A stretch of 64,000 nt of DNA from CAZHTS01 sp964535315 (GCA_964535315.1 CAZHTS010000015.1:1-64000), one strand, 5' to 3'; numbered from the stretch's first letter, positions 10,267-18,435 are shown. Numbers and translations: made by a program. The notes: a model not told the origin generated them from the letters alone.

Positions 10267-11271
10267 CTACTGTGTCACAGAAACGCCGCGCCACACGGCA
10301 TCCAGCGCCTGTAAGGCGCTCAAATTACGATGCGGCCAGCCATAGCGCATCGTCGGCCGGTCGTCAAAATAATTCAGGGCAAAGGTCAGGTGAAAATTAT
10401 CCGGCCCAATGCCGTGCCCCGGCAGCGGCTGTACCTCCAGCCAGAAATTCCATAACGGGATATCGTATTCGTTTGCCAGCGCGGCGATGGCCTGATTGAT
10501 GCTGTGGTTCCCCTCCAGGTTATCCGCCTTGGTGCCGATGATGGGCACCACCCCGTTCGCCACGCAAAAATCCAGAATCTGGCGCATGTATAACACATAA
10601 CCATCCGCCGGGCGGTTAGACCAGCCCGTCTCCATGCTGATCAAGGCGATGCTGGGTTTGTTCAGGCGAAACTCGCAGGCCAGCGGCGTTTCGCTGGGCT
10701 GGCAGACAGACTTATCCGCCATCATCGGGTTGAGCACCGAGGCCACATTGAAGCCGCGCTTGACCGCCAGGCTGTGACGCGCAAACTGCCCGGAGAAGTG
10801 GTCAATCGTCGCTTGCAGCGGGGCGTAGGTCTCGCCCAGGCGATACTCGCCCGGCCGGTCAAAAGTCGACAGGAAAAACGACGGCACATTCTGGCAATCG
10901 CCCACTTTGGAGAAGGCGTTGGGGTTATTGCCCTGCGCCAGGCCGCGCTGGTAAATCTGGCGCGCCCGCGCACTGACCGTAGGGACGACCGGCAGCGTCT
11001 TCCATCCATCCGGCGCCAACGTTGGGCGCGGCGAAGCCGGCGGCGTTTCGGTGGCCAGCAGTGAGGCGGCGGTAGCCACGGGGACTTCGGCGACCGGTGA
11101 GGCAGCGACCGGTGTGGGAGGGGCGTTGGTATCAACCGCTGATGCGCTGATGTTAACCGGCGCCGCCGTAGCGCCCGCCGTTTCGGCCACAACGGGCGCC
11201 GCAGAAACTATGCTGCACCCTGCCAGGGCCAGACCCAATACAACAAACCATACAAACGTCTTTCTATCCAT
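10267..11271 (-). CDS. SGNH/GDSL-like lipoprotein with Cys in block I (paralog 2)
   Basis: 334-residue lipoprotein with lipobox LALAGC and a low-complexity Ala/Thr/Pro linker, followed by the same domain as its downstream paralog. Block I again reads KVGDCQN; the Asp-x-x-His pair is DNFH. The block III GTND seen in paralog 1 is replaced by METGWSNRP, so this copy has lost the usual block III Asn-Asp and may have a different activity or act as a binding partner. The ATG at 11271 overlaps the TGA of the upstream gene (TGATG), implying translational coupling; a TTG nine bases earlier is the alternative start. Confidence 0.75.
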   Translation of the reverse strand: MDRKTFVWFVVLGLALAGCSIVSAAPVVAETAGATAAPVNISASAVDTNAPPTPVAASPVAEVPVATAASLLATETPPASPRPTLAPDGWKTLPVVPTVSARARQIYQRGLAQGNNPNAFSKVGDCQNVPSFFLSTFDRPGEYRLGETYAPLQATIDHFSGQFARHSLAVKRGFNVASVLNPMMADKSVCQPSETPLACEFRLNKPSIALISMETGWSNRPADGYVLYMRQILDFCVANGVVPIIGTKADNLEGNHSINQAIAALANEYDIPLWNFWLEVQPLPGHGIGPDNFHLTFALNYFDDRPTMRYGWPHRNLSALQALDAVWRGVSVTQ

Positions 11272-12389
11272 CACCGGCAAAACATCTCCTCAATATCGGC
11301 GCTCAATCGCTGCGCCAGCAACGCCTCCCCGGCTGGGGTCAGGTGAATCGCACTGTTGGTAAACTCGGCGGCGGGCACCAGGTTCCAATAATCCACATAC
11401 CGCCAACCAGACTGGCGGCTGCGCTGTTCGAGAAGCTGGCGATAATGATCGTAAGCCCAACGTGGATAGAAGAAATTATACCGGAGATCGCTGTTCTTGC
11501 CAGCGCTGACCAGCATAGGCTCGTTAACCAACAGGACGGGCGTCTCGCCCGCGGCGCGCTGGCCGGCGGCCAGCACATCAAAGGCCAGCCGCTCCACGGG
11601 CAAATCCGGCGGCTGCCAGCCGTGAAAATCCAGGTTGTTCTCCAGGTCTGTCTGAGCCCGTTCGTAACTGGCCGGGTAATCCTGGTCAATGCCGGTCGCC
11701 GCCCACATTACCCCGTACATCTGTAAACGAAAGAGATCGTACAACGGCCGCCGCTGGCCGAAAATTGTTCGCTGCCACCAGTCAGGTTCGGGCAGCGCCG
11801 GCGGTTTCAAGGCGTAGGTTTGCGCCAGCGCCTGCACCACCTGAGGGTTGTTGGCCACCAGCGGCGAAGCGGTCTGTTTATCCTGCGGCAAGGCCTCCAA
11901 CGTCAGCGGCCAGACGATCAGATCGGGCTGGTAGCGGCGCGCCAGTTCAATGATCATCAAATCCTTGGTCAACGAAATGGTGGGGTACCCCAGGTTGTAG
12001 ACCCGCACCCGCCGCCCGCCGCATTGCAACCCGGCGGCGTCCAGCCGTCCGGCCAGCGTCTCCTCGGGGCGCAGCAGCGTGCCCCACACCGACGAGTCAC
12101 CGACCACCAGCACACGGTACTCGTCCACCGCCTTTGCGCCGCCGGCCAGCACGTGAGCGGCAAACATGGCGTCCAGATCATACAGGCTCAGATTGTAGGC
12201 CTGCTGCGAATTTTCGCCAAACGGGAACCGCAGGCGCCCGGGGAACAGGCGGTTATAGGCCGAAATCTGCCCCAGGCGCGGCGTCCCGGCCAACACCATC
12301 ACCAGATTGAGCGCCACGAACAACACCGCCGCTTTGAGCAGCACGTTGCGCACGAACCGGCCGGCAGGAGAAAGCTCCATCCGTTTCAC
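11271..12389 (-). CDS. Membrane-anchored SGNH-type protein (DltD/AlgX-like position)
   Basis: 372 residues with one N-terminal hydrophobic anchor (about residues 12-34) and an extracytoplasmic SGNH-like domain. Block I is VVGDSSVWGTLL; a late block contains IHLTPAGEALLA with the conserved His, though the Asp three positions before it is replaced by Ser. Membrane-anchored SGNH proteins next to an MBOAT gene (DltD in dlt loci, AlgJ/AlgX in alginate loci) complete O-acyl transfer to polymer outside the cell. Start is GTG at 12389 just after the MBOAT stop (12394), or the ATG three codons later. Confidence 0.78.
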   Translation of the reverse strand: MKRMELSPAGRFVRNVLLKAAVLFVALNLVMVLAGTPRLGQISAYNRLFPGRLRFPFGENSQQAYNLSLYDLDAMFAAHVLAGGAKAVDEYRVLVVGDSSVWGTLLRPEETLAGRLDAAGLQCGGRRVRVYNLGYPTISLTKDLMIIELARRYQPDLIVWPLTLEALPQDKQTASPLVANNPQVVQALAQTYALKPPALPEPDWWQRTIFGQRRPLYDLFRLQMYGVMWAATGIDQDYPASYERAQTDLENNLDFHGWQPPDLPVERLAFDVLAAGQRAAGETPVLLVNEPMLVSAGKNSDLRYNFFYPRWAYDHYRQLLEQRSRQSGWRYVDYWNLVPAAEFTNSAIHLTPAGEALLAQRLSADIEEMFCR

Positions 12390-12393
12390 TTCG

Positions 12394-13818
12394 TCACCCT
12401 ATTCCAAACAAACGCAGCAGCACCCGCCACGACAGCGCCACGTCCGGCAGGGCAAACCACACCCAGCCCAACGCCACGAAGTGAAAGGTCAGCGCCACAT
12501 TGACAACGTTGACCCACGGCTGCCAGCGCGGTGTCTTCAAGACCGCCCAACGCGTGCGCGTCCATTCGCTCCAGCGGTTCTGCACAAATTGTCCCAGGCC
12601 GTGCCAGACGCCCCACAGCACAAAATTCCACGTCACCCCGTGCCACAATCCGATCAACACCATTGTACTGACCTGCGTGATCAGGATAATCCACACCGCC
12701 GCCAACGGCCGCGATCCGCCGCGCAGGGCACGCGTCAGTGGGTTGAAGAAATAAGCCCGGAACCACTGCGTCAGCGTCATGTGCCAGTTGCTCCAGAACT
12801 GCGTCAGGTTGGGCTTGAGATAGGGCGCCTTGAAATTCTCGGGCAGGACGATCCCCACCAGGCGCCCCATGCCAAGGGCGATGTCGGTGTAGCCGGAAAA
12901 ATCAAAATAGATTTGCAAGGCATAGGCATAGACCAACACCCACGCCCAGCCGGTGGTACGTACCTGCTCCGCATTCTGGGCGCTCAAGGCTACCAGCGCC
13001 AGGCCGTCGGCCACCACGAACTTCTTGAAAATACCCCACGCCAGACGCTGCGCCGCGACGGTGAACTCAACCGCCCCCAACGGCTGCGGCTGGCGCAAAT
13101 CCTTGAGAAAACGCTCCAGCCGGTCGATCGGCCCGGCGGTAAAGGCCGGGAAGAAGAGCACGTAGTTGGCGTATTCCTGCAACGAGACCGACGGCAGGCG
13201 GCCGTTCTGACGGTCGCGGATCGTGTGCAGCAGGCGAAAGGCGACGTACGAGAAGCCCAGCCAGCGCAAATCGGCGGCGGCGGCCCGCGCCGTGCCCTGT
13301 CCCTCCAGCGTCCGCACCCCGGCGCTGACCAGTGCCGCCAGCGCCGGCGTCTTCAACGCCACAAAACAGACCAGGATCAACGCAAACAACCCCCACAGCC
13401 AGGCTGCGTTCCAACGCCCGCTGCGCCCGATTGCCGCCGCCAGCAGCGCCGCCACCGCCAACGCCGCCAGCGCCTGTTCGATCTGCGGCGGGCGGGTAGG
13501 GGTCAGAAAACGCGCCCCATCCAGCCAGCGCCCGGCTGCCGCCAGCAGCACCACGCCTGCCAGCACCGCCAGCGCCGGCGTCTGGGCGCGCCAGGCGCGT
13601 TCGCCCGGCGGCGTCGTCACCAGCCAGCCCAACACCACCAGCGTCAGCGTCAACGTGGGCAGCCAGAAATCCAGATGGCGCACCGGTGTGGCGGGCTGCA
13701 ACCAGTAAACCGCCAGGGCGTTGAGCCCCAGCAGCAGCCAGCCGCGCCGCCGGCTGCCGCCCAACAGGCGCACCGCCAGCGCCAACCCGCAAAACACGAG
13801 CAGGTCGTTCAGCCCCAT
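12394..13818 (-). CDS. MBOAT-family O-acyltransferase (DltB/AlgI-like)
   Basis: 474-residue integral membrane protein with about eleven hydrophobic segments. MBOAT signatures are clear: FPAFTAGPIDRLERF, YFDFSGYTDIALGMGRLVGI, PYLKPNLTQFWSNWHMTL, FFNPLTRALRG and LWHGVTWNFVLWGVWHG, where His393 corresponds to the invariant catalytic His. The first 170 residues (many Leu/Ala segments) are an N-terminal extension compared with DltB. The family moves acyl groups across the membrane from a carrier such as an ACP to extracytoplasmic acceptors. The ATG follows directly on the TAG of the 45-aa gene upstream, as in dltX-dltB pairs. Confidence 0.92.
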   Translation of the reverse strand: MGLNDLLVFCGLALAVRLLGGSRRRGWLLLGLNALAVYWLQPATPVRHLDFWLPTLTLTLVVLGWLVTTPPGERAWRAQTPALAVLAGVVLLAAAGRWLDGARFLTPTRPPQIEQALAALAVAALLAAAIGRSGRWNAAWLWGLFALILVCFVALKTPALAALVSAGVRTLEGQGTARAAAADLRWLGFSYVAFRLLHTIRDRQNGRLPSVSLQEYANYVLFFPAFTAGPIDRLERFLKDLRQPQPLGAVEFTVAAQRLAWGIFKKFVVADGLALVALSAQNAEQVRTTGWAWVLVYAYALQIYFDFSGYTDIALGMGRLVGIVLPENFKAPYLKPNLTQFWSNWHMTLTQWFRAYFFNPLTRALRGGSRPLAAVWIILITQVSTMVLIGLWHGVTWNFVLWGVWHGLGQFVQNRWSEWTRTRWAVLKTPRWQPWVNVVNVALTFHFVALGWVWFALPDVALSWRVLLRLFGIG

Positions 13819-13956
13819 CTAAAAACCCTGATAGATCCAGAGTGGCGTACTACCGGCGGTAAAAATCAGGATGGCAATCACCAACAGGCACAACAAAACG
13901 GCGTAACCGTTCTCACGCCAGGCCGGCCGGCTCTTCCAGTCTAGCGGTAACCGCAT
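13819..13956 (-). CDS. 45-aa DltX-like membrane microprotein
   Basis: This gene is too short for common ORF cut-offs; I translated it by hand. It encodes 45 residues: a basic N-terminus (MRLPLDWKSRPAWREN), one transmembrane helix (about residues 17-34) and a short outer tail ending in STPLWIYQGF at the C-terminus. DltX proteins of Gram-positive dlt operons have the same size and topology and end in FIYNEF, whose Tyr accepts the acyl group from the MBOAT protein DltB. Here the aligned end is W-I-Y-Q-G-F, so Tyr42 is the candidate acyl acceptor. The stop codon abuts the MBOAT start (TAGATG) and the start overlaps the preceding lipoprotein gene by 16 bp, both signs of translational coupling. Function is inferred. 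Confidence 0.75.
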   Translation of the reverse strand: MRLPLDWKSRPAWRENGYAVLLCLLVIAILIFTAGSTPLWIYQGF

Positions 13957-14342
13957 ACCACCCACTCGCTCCCCTCCTGGACGACCTGATAGGTGCGGTT
14001 ATCCAGGCCGAGTTCCATCTTCTCGGTGTTATAGGTCAGGATGATCTTGCCGCTGCAACTGACCAGCTGGGTGGCGCCATCTTCGCCGCTCTTCTTGCAC
14101 GCCAGCCCTTCCAGGGCCGGCGTGACCGCCTGGAACGAATCGAGTTCCAGCCGGGCCTGTTCTTCCCAACTGGCGCACGACAGGCTGGTGAGCTTATCCA
14201 CATCCTTGGCCGCCAGCGCCTGGATGTATCCCTCAGCGGCTTTGGCTGCCGCCTGACCGGCGTCGCCCCCGCCGCACGCCGCCAGCAAAACGGCCAACGC
14301 CAGCACGGAGAAAAAGACAAAACGAGTGTGTTTCGATTGCAT
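13941..14342 (-). CDS. Small lipoprotein, first gene of the acylation locus
   Basis: 133-residue predicted lipoprotein (lipobox VLLAAC) with an Ala-rich helix containing EGYIQALAAKDVDKLTSL, followed by a beta-rich domain with three further Cys and a conserved-looking YQVVQEGSEWVVCGY end. The fold resembles NTF2-like/DUF4878 lipoproteins in which a helix precedes a curved sheet, but I do not recognise a specific family. The ATG at 14342 follows GAGGCAATGC; earlier in-frame codons would spoil the signal peptide. It heads the locus and overlaps the DltX-like gene, so it may be an accessory outside the membrane. Confidence 0.72.
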   Translation of the reverse strand: MQSKHTRFVFFSVLALAVLLAACGGGDAGQAAAKAAEGYIQALAAKDVDKLTSLSCASWEEQARLELDSFQAVTPALEGLACKKSGEDGATQLVSCSGKIILTYNTEKMELGLDNRTYQVVQEGSEWVVCGYR

Positions 14343-14372
14343 GCATTGCCTCGCGAGAAAAGGTTGTGCCCC

Positions 14373-14378
14373 ATTATA
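14373..14378 (-). promoter_or_regulatory. -10 element of the acylation locus
   Basis: TATAAT on the minus strand (14378-14373), about 31 bp before the lipoprotein ATG. No convincing -35 box is seen. Confidence 0.4.
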
Positions 14379-14462
14379 ATACACGTTCGGCGCTGGCCCT
14401 CACCTTTTGCAGCTGCCGCCCGGCCGCAAATCATGCCTTGGGTGGCTCCCCCTCTCACGTCA

Positions 14463-16070
14463 TTACTTGAGGTAATACGAATCCGCCCCGCCTTCTGCAA
14501 CCCACAATACCCTCCCGTCATTAGAGCGGACGACCGGCCAGAACCAATAGGATGTATTCTCGCTCGCGTACACGCAAGTCGCTTCCCCAACGATATGGAG
14601 TTCCTGGTTATAGGGATACACTCTTACGGGTGTGTCGCCCGTCATACGCGGGTATCTGTACGCTCGCAGTCCACCCAGGCTTTTTACGTAGACGGTATCG
14701 TTGACATGCATGATGAGCGGAGGGGCATTCACACAAAAAGGTTCAGAGGTGGCCACCGACTCTCTGAGAGGGGCGGCAATGGTATTCCAGGTCGCCAGAA
14801 ACTGTTGAAGCGCCAACGCAAAAAAAATGGCGAAGGCAAAAACAAGGAACCACAACATCGTATCGAAATATATCCATTGAGGGAATTTGACAAAAACCCC
14901 CATCTTTTTGGGCTTCGAAGGGATGAAACGGCTCATCGAAGGTACCGGGACACGCCCTGGCTGAGAGAGCCGGGCCAAACGGCGCAGCGGCGCCGGTTGT
15001 GAGAACCGGGTAAGCTGACGCAGCGGCACCGGCTGCCGCGCTCGCTTCAGCAGCGGTTCGATCACCCCCTTTCGTTCGCACCAGGGACAACGCCCGTAAC
15101 CGGGATAGTACCAGTGCCCGCTGCCGCATTGTACCAGCTCGTTCTCCGCTTTTCGCAGAGCCCGGTACCATTCAATCGGTAGGGGACGATTTCTACGGTT
15201 TCCCGCCGATGCATTCACAAAACAACGGTCAAAAAGGGCGCGAACGACAGGATGAAGGATATTGTAATCGGGGGCAAATTTCGGCGCAGTAAAAATTCTG
15301 TTGGGCGCGTACGGGTAGATGCCCTTTTGGATACAGTACAGATTGGCGGGATCGGTCACCGAATTGTGCGGGCGGATCAACGTCCCGGTAAAAGGGTGAT
15401 ACCCCTCCATCAGCAGTTGAAAGATCATCACCGACAGCGCAAAGGCGTCATGGTAGTTGTCACGATCGACGGTTTTAAAATCAATGCCCTGCAACTCGGG
15501 CGAGGTGTATTCCGGAACGCCCACCGGGCAACGCAGCACCTGACCGGTAGCCGTGGTCACCTGAATCGAGTCGGTGTCCACCATCGTGATCATGGCGTTC
15601 TTATGCACCTTAACGTTTTTGGCATTCAAATCACCGATCACATATCCGGCGGCATGATAGGCATTCACCGCGATGGCAAGATTACACGCCACATGATGCA
15701 ACAACCGCCAGTCAAACTCCGGGAATGCGATGCGACGGATTTTTGGAGAGTACAGTTTAAAAATATCGTCGGCGTTTTCGATCAACGGCATCACGTAGCC
15801 GACAAACTGACTGCGCTCGTAGACCATCCGTTCAGCCCAGGCAATGGAGATATGTGGTGGATTCAGATACCGTGTTCGATCATTGGGGGGATGAGCGATC
15901 ATTTCCAGCAAACGCGGTTCATAATAGGCGCGTTTTTCCGGCAGGAACATCTTTACCGCCAGCCTGGCATCGCCCTTCAACACATAGACGGAGGCCTCAC
16001 CGCCCTGACCGAGTTTATCCCCCAACTCGACGATGTCCCCATTGTGATCTCTATAGACCGCCATATGCAT
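14463..16070 (-). CDS. Membrane-anchored Ser/Thr protein kinase with zinc ribbon (TerY-P triad kinase)
   Basis: 535 residues. The N-terminal kinase domain (about 1-320) has the glycine loop GQGGEASVY, Lys40 in AVKMF, catalytic loop YVIGDLNAKNVKV in place of HRDLKPEN, VDTDS in place of DFG and PEYTSPEL. A zinc-ribbon-like Cys pattern follows (CGSGHWYYPGYGRCPWC), then a linker with repeated PVPLRQL / APLRRLARLSQP elements, one transmembrane helix near residue 400-425, and an outer beta-rich domain that reads like an SH3-type repeat. The vWA-PP2C-kinase gene order is the phosphorylation triad associated with TerY. The target may be the vWA protein itself. The first of two nearby ATGs is used. 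Confidence 0.85.
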   Translation of the reverse strand: MHMAVYRDHNGDIVELGDKLGQGGEASVYVLKGDARLAVKMFLPEKRAYYEPRLLEMIAHPPNDRTRYLNPPHISIAWAERMVYERSQFVGYVMPLIENADDIFKLYSPKIRRIAFPEFDWRLLHHVACNLAIAVNAYHAAGYVIGDLNAKNVKVHKNAMITMVDTDSIQVTTATGQVLRCPVGVPEYTSPELQGIDFKTVDRDNYHDAFALSVMIFQLLMEGYHPFTGTLIRPHNSVTDPANLYCIQKGIYPYAPNRIFTAPKFAPDYNILHPVVRALFDRCFVNASAGNRRNRPLPIEWYRALRKAENELVQCGSGHWYYPGYGRCPWCERKGVIEPLLKRARQPVPLRQLTRFSQPAPLRRLARLSQPGRVPVPSMSRFIPSKPKKMGVFVKFPQWIYFDTMLWFLVFAFAIFFALALQQFLATWNTIAAPLRESVATSEPFCVNAPPLIMHVNDTVYVKSLGGLRAYRYPRMTGDTPVRVYPYNQELHIVGEATCVYASENTSYWFWPVVRSNDGRVLWVAEGGADSYYLK

Positions 16071-16098
16071 ACATCCTTAACAAGCGGGGACAACCGCC

Positions 16099-16857
16099 TC
16101 ATTCACTCATAGAGACGGCCAGAAGCAGCGTTTTATCATCATCGGTGCGGCTGCACACCTTTTCTGACGCCAAAAAATTTCTCAATCGCTCTTCAACCAG
16201 GGCCACATCCTCGTTCGCCGCAAGGTAGTTGAAAAGCGGTTGAAAAAATGGCGCATGAGGGGTGTAATTCGTCGAAACCAGCGCAAGGTTTTGCAGCCCA
16301 TCTGAAAATGCGGCAATATTCTTCACCTGCCCCAACTGGAAAGAATACCTCACCTGCTCCAGTGCATTGTCCATCGTTAGCGGCGCCGTCTCGTTTGCAA
16401 ACTCACCGCGCTGGGGCGAACTGATCGTGGTCAGCGTATCATCCTCCGCCTGGACGACAACCGCGCCATCCCCAATCTGCCCGATGGCAATGCCCCCCGG
16501 GAAGGCGATGAAGACAATCAACGTCGTTCCCAACTCCCGCAAAGGGCAGCCTATCGTTTGCGCCTCTACCTCCAGCGCGCCCCGCACCTGCACAAACGCC
16601 TGGGTAAGCAGTTGATGCCAGCCTTCCGCAGAAGTCGCAGGCGGGGTCTTTAGCCCCTCCTCCAACACAGCAACCGCCGTTTTGACAGCCAGTTGTGAGC
16701 CGATTTCGGCGCGTTCTGCGCTGCCCAGGCCATCTGCAACGATCCCGATCAAACAATCGTGCTCGCCTGTTCGAATATCGTTTGAATCCTGGCAAGGCTT
16801 GCCGCTCCGCTCGTGGCTGCTACCCACTACGGATACCCCTACCTTCTTCCAGATCAT
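16099..16857 (-). CDS. PP2C-type protein phosphatase of the vWA/kinase triad
   Basis: 252 residues matching the PP2C_2 type: SSHERSGKPCQDSNDI near the N-terminus with the metal-binding Asp, GIVADGLGSAERAEIGSQLA, GTTLIVFIAF, GQIGDGAVVV and the late RTDDDKTLLLAV. It would remove phosphate placed by the adjacent kinase. The ATG at 16857 overlaps the TGA of the vWA gene (ATGA), supporting this start over an upstream GTG; the kinase gene begins 28 bp downstream. Confidence 0.92.
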   Translation of the reverse strand: MIWKKVGVSVVGSSHERSGKPCQDSNDIRTGEHDCLIGIVADGLGSAERAEIGSQLAVKTAVAVLEEGLKTPPATSAEGWHQLLTQAFVQVRGALEVEAQTIGCPLRELGTTLIVFIAFPGGIAIGQIGDGAVVVQAEDDTLTTISSPQRGEFANETAPLTMDNALEQVRYSFQLGQVKNIAAFSDGLQNLALVSTNYTPHAPFFQPLFNYLAANEDVALVEERLRNFLASEKVCSRTDDDKTLLLAVSMSE

Positions 16858-17507
16858 ACACTCCCCCACCCCGCCGGCGATTGAATCGGAACTTCTTCGC
16901 CCGGGATAGAGCGTGAAACACTGGACAGGCTGGACGACAGCCAGACAAACATCTCCCGGAAACTCAAACCCTTTAATTGTAAAGGCGTCCTGACGCTGAT
17001 TTGTTTCAAGATATTCATATCGGCGCCTTCTACGCCGACGGCGAAGAAAGCAACCTGTTTCCTGGCCTCGGCGTCCCGGACCCGCTGGGCGGCAATTTGC
17101 CAGTCATCGGTCGGGGCGCCATCGGTAATCAGGAATATCCACGGGCGATAGTAAGAGATGCCATTTTGTTTATAGGTTTGCTTGCGTTGTTCAACCCTAT
17201 CCAACGCCGTCATGATCGCTTCACCCATCGGTGTAGAATCGTCGGGCAGCAGGGTAGTGGTGGTGAATTCAGCCGCGCTGATAAAATCCTGCAAAACCTG
17301 AACCGGCCCAAAATTGATCATACAGATTTCGACCCGCAGCATGGCCAACTGATCTTCTTTAATCGATTTCTGGAATTCGGCCAGCCCGACGTTCAACTGA
17401 TCAATTTTCGTTCCCGCCATTGAAGCCGATGTGTCCAGCAGTAAGACACACGGGCAGCGGGGTTCTGGGTTTTCAGCGAACTGTACATCTTCTAAAGCAT
17501 CCGACAT
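16854..17507 (-). CDS. vWA-domain protein (TerY-like)
   Basis: 217 residues, almost entirely one von Willebrand A domain. The MIDAS metal site begins with DTSAS at residues 25-29; TPMGEAI supplies the Thr and FLITDGAPTDDW the later Asp. TerY-type vWA proteins are cytosolic, and here no signal or anchor is seen. AAAGGAGAAAGCC before the ATG gives a strong ribosome-binding site. First gene of the three-gene set with the phosphatase and kinase; such triads are linked in the literature to metal and envelope stress, but no Ter genes are in view. Confidence 0.9.
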   Translation of the reverse strand: MSDALEDVQFAENPEPRCPCVLLLDTSASMAGTKIDQLNVGLAEFQKSIKEDQLAMLRVEICMINFGPVQVLQDFISAAEFTTTTLLPDDSTPMGEAIMTALDRVEQRKQTYKQNGISYYRPWIFLITDGAPTDDWQIAAQRVRDAEARKQVAFFAVGVEGADMNILKQISVRTPLQLKGLSFREMFVWLSSSLSSVSRSIPGEEVPIQSPAGWGSV

Positions 17508-17993
17508 GGCTTTCTCCTTTTTCTTATTAGCTTAATTCACCTGCAAACCAGTTAAACGCGATTGGCAGCCGGTATATCGAAAACATCGACCCGATTAGAT
17601 CCTTTTTCACCAGCATACGCCAAAGCCAGGACTCCATCGATTCATTCCATCCATCCACAAAAATCATACCGGATCAAAAAAATAACTTTCCCCGTAAAAC
17701 GGGCACCTATAATGACCCTGCTGACATTGTACATGTATTTTAAACTTTTGACAACTTGCCCCCTTCCTCCGCGTTCTCCGCGTGCCCCAGANNNNNNNNN
17801 NNNNNNNNNNNNNNNNNNNNNNNNNNNNNNNNNNNNNNNNNNNNNNNNNNNNNNNNNNNNNNNNNNNNNNNNNNNNNNNNNNNNNNNNNNNCCCCTTCCT
17901 CCGCGTTCTCCGCGCCTCCGCGTGCCCCATTCTTCCTCACTTGGCATACAATAGAAATATAGTCCCCTCTCTTAACCAGACGAGGATACCCCT
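17508..17993. other. Intergenic region with repeat and 100-N assembly gap
   Basis: No gene seen. Positions 17792-17891 are exactly 100 N, a conventional gap of unknown size. The gap is bordered by copies of the same CCCCTTCCTCCGCGTTCTCC unit (17759-17788 and 17892-17929), so the assembly probably broke in a tandem or dispersed repeat. Reading frames through the N run are meaningless. Confidence 0.9.
17759..17929. repeat. CCTCCGCG-rich repeat units flanking the gap
   Basis: Left copy 17759-17788 and right copy 17892-17929 share CCCCTTCCTCCGCGTTCTCC; the right copy has an extra CGCCTCCG step before GCGTGCCCC. The complementary sequence (GGAGAACGCGGAGG) is a familiar dispersed repeat type in several GC-rich bacterial phyla. 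Copy number is hidden by the gap. Confidence 0.75.
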
Positions 17994-18383
17994 ATGAAAA
18001 CATACCGGAACCCCCCCGATGTCCACCCGCCCATCGCCGCCTACACCCACCAGATCGAAATCCACGGCCCTGAACGGCTGCTGGTGCTCTCCGGGCAGAT
18101 TGGCAGGCGCGAGGACGGCAGCCTGCCGGACACCCCCATCGAACAGTTGGATGTCGCCCTGGAGAACCTGCAACGCAACCTCCAGGCCGCCGGAATGGAC
18201 ATCCACGACCTCATCAAGATCACCTTTTACCTGGTAGGCGAGTCCGACGTCGCCCTGCGCCGGGATGTCATCGCCGCCCACCTGCAAGACCACCGCCCCT
18301 GTATGACCATGATTTTCGTCTCCGCCCTGGCCACCCCCAATTACAGGGTCGAGATCGACGCCTGGGCCAGCCGCCCCTACTAG
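17994..18383 (+). CDS. RidA/YjgF/Rid-family enamine/imine deaminase-like protein
   Basis: 129-residue Rid-family protein. Family marks include LLVLSGQIGRREDGSL, QLDVALENLQRNLQAAGMDIHDLIKITFYLVGESD and the C-terminal NYRVEIDAWA, containing the Arg that binds the substrate carboxylate in RidA. It would hydrolyse reactive enamine intermediates, though subfamily cannot be fixed. GAGGA precedes the ATG. It is 52 bp before the cNMP-patatin gene, same strand. Confidence 0.88.
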   Translation: MKTYRNPPDVHPPIAAYTHQIEIHGPERLLVLSGQIGRREDGSLPDTPIEQLDVALENLQRNLQAAGMDIHDLIKITFYLVGESDVALRRDVIAAHLQDHRPCMTMIFVSALATPNYRVEIDAWASRPY

Positions 18384-18435
18384 AGTCCGATAATGGTATT
18401 ATACCCACTGTGATTACCCCAACGGAGGCCCCCTC

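Noticed and set aside
12307..13944. 545-aa plus-strand ORF
   Set aside because: Antisense shadow of the MBOAT gene; very rich in Arg, Gln, Pro and His, as expected from the reverse of a GC-rich membrane-protein gene.
17759..17929. Possible CRISPR array at the repeat near the gap
   Set aside because: Repeat copies are not separated by unique spacers of regular size, and no cas gene is in the window.
17562..17997. ORFs running through the N stretch
   Set aside because: They exist only because N codons are not read as stops.
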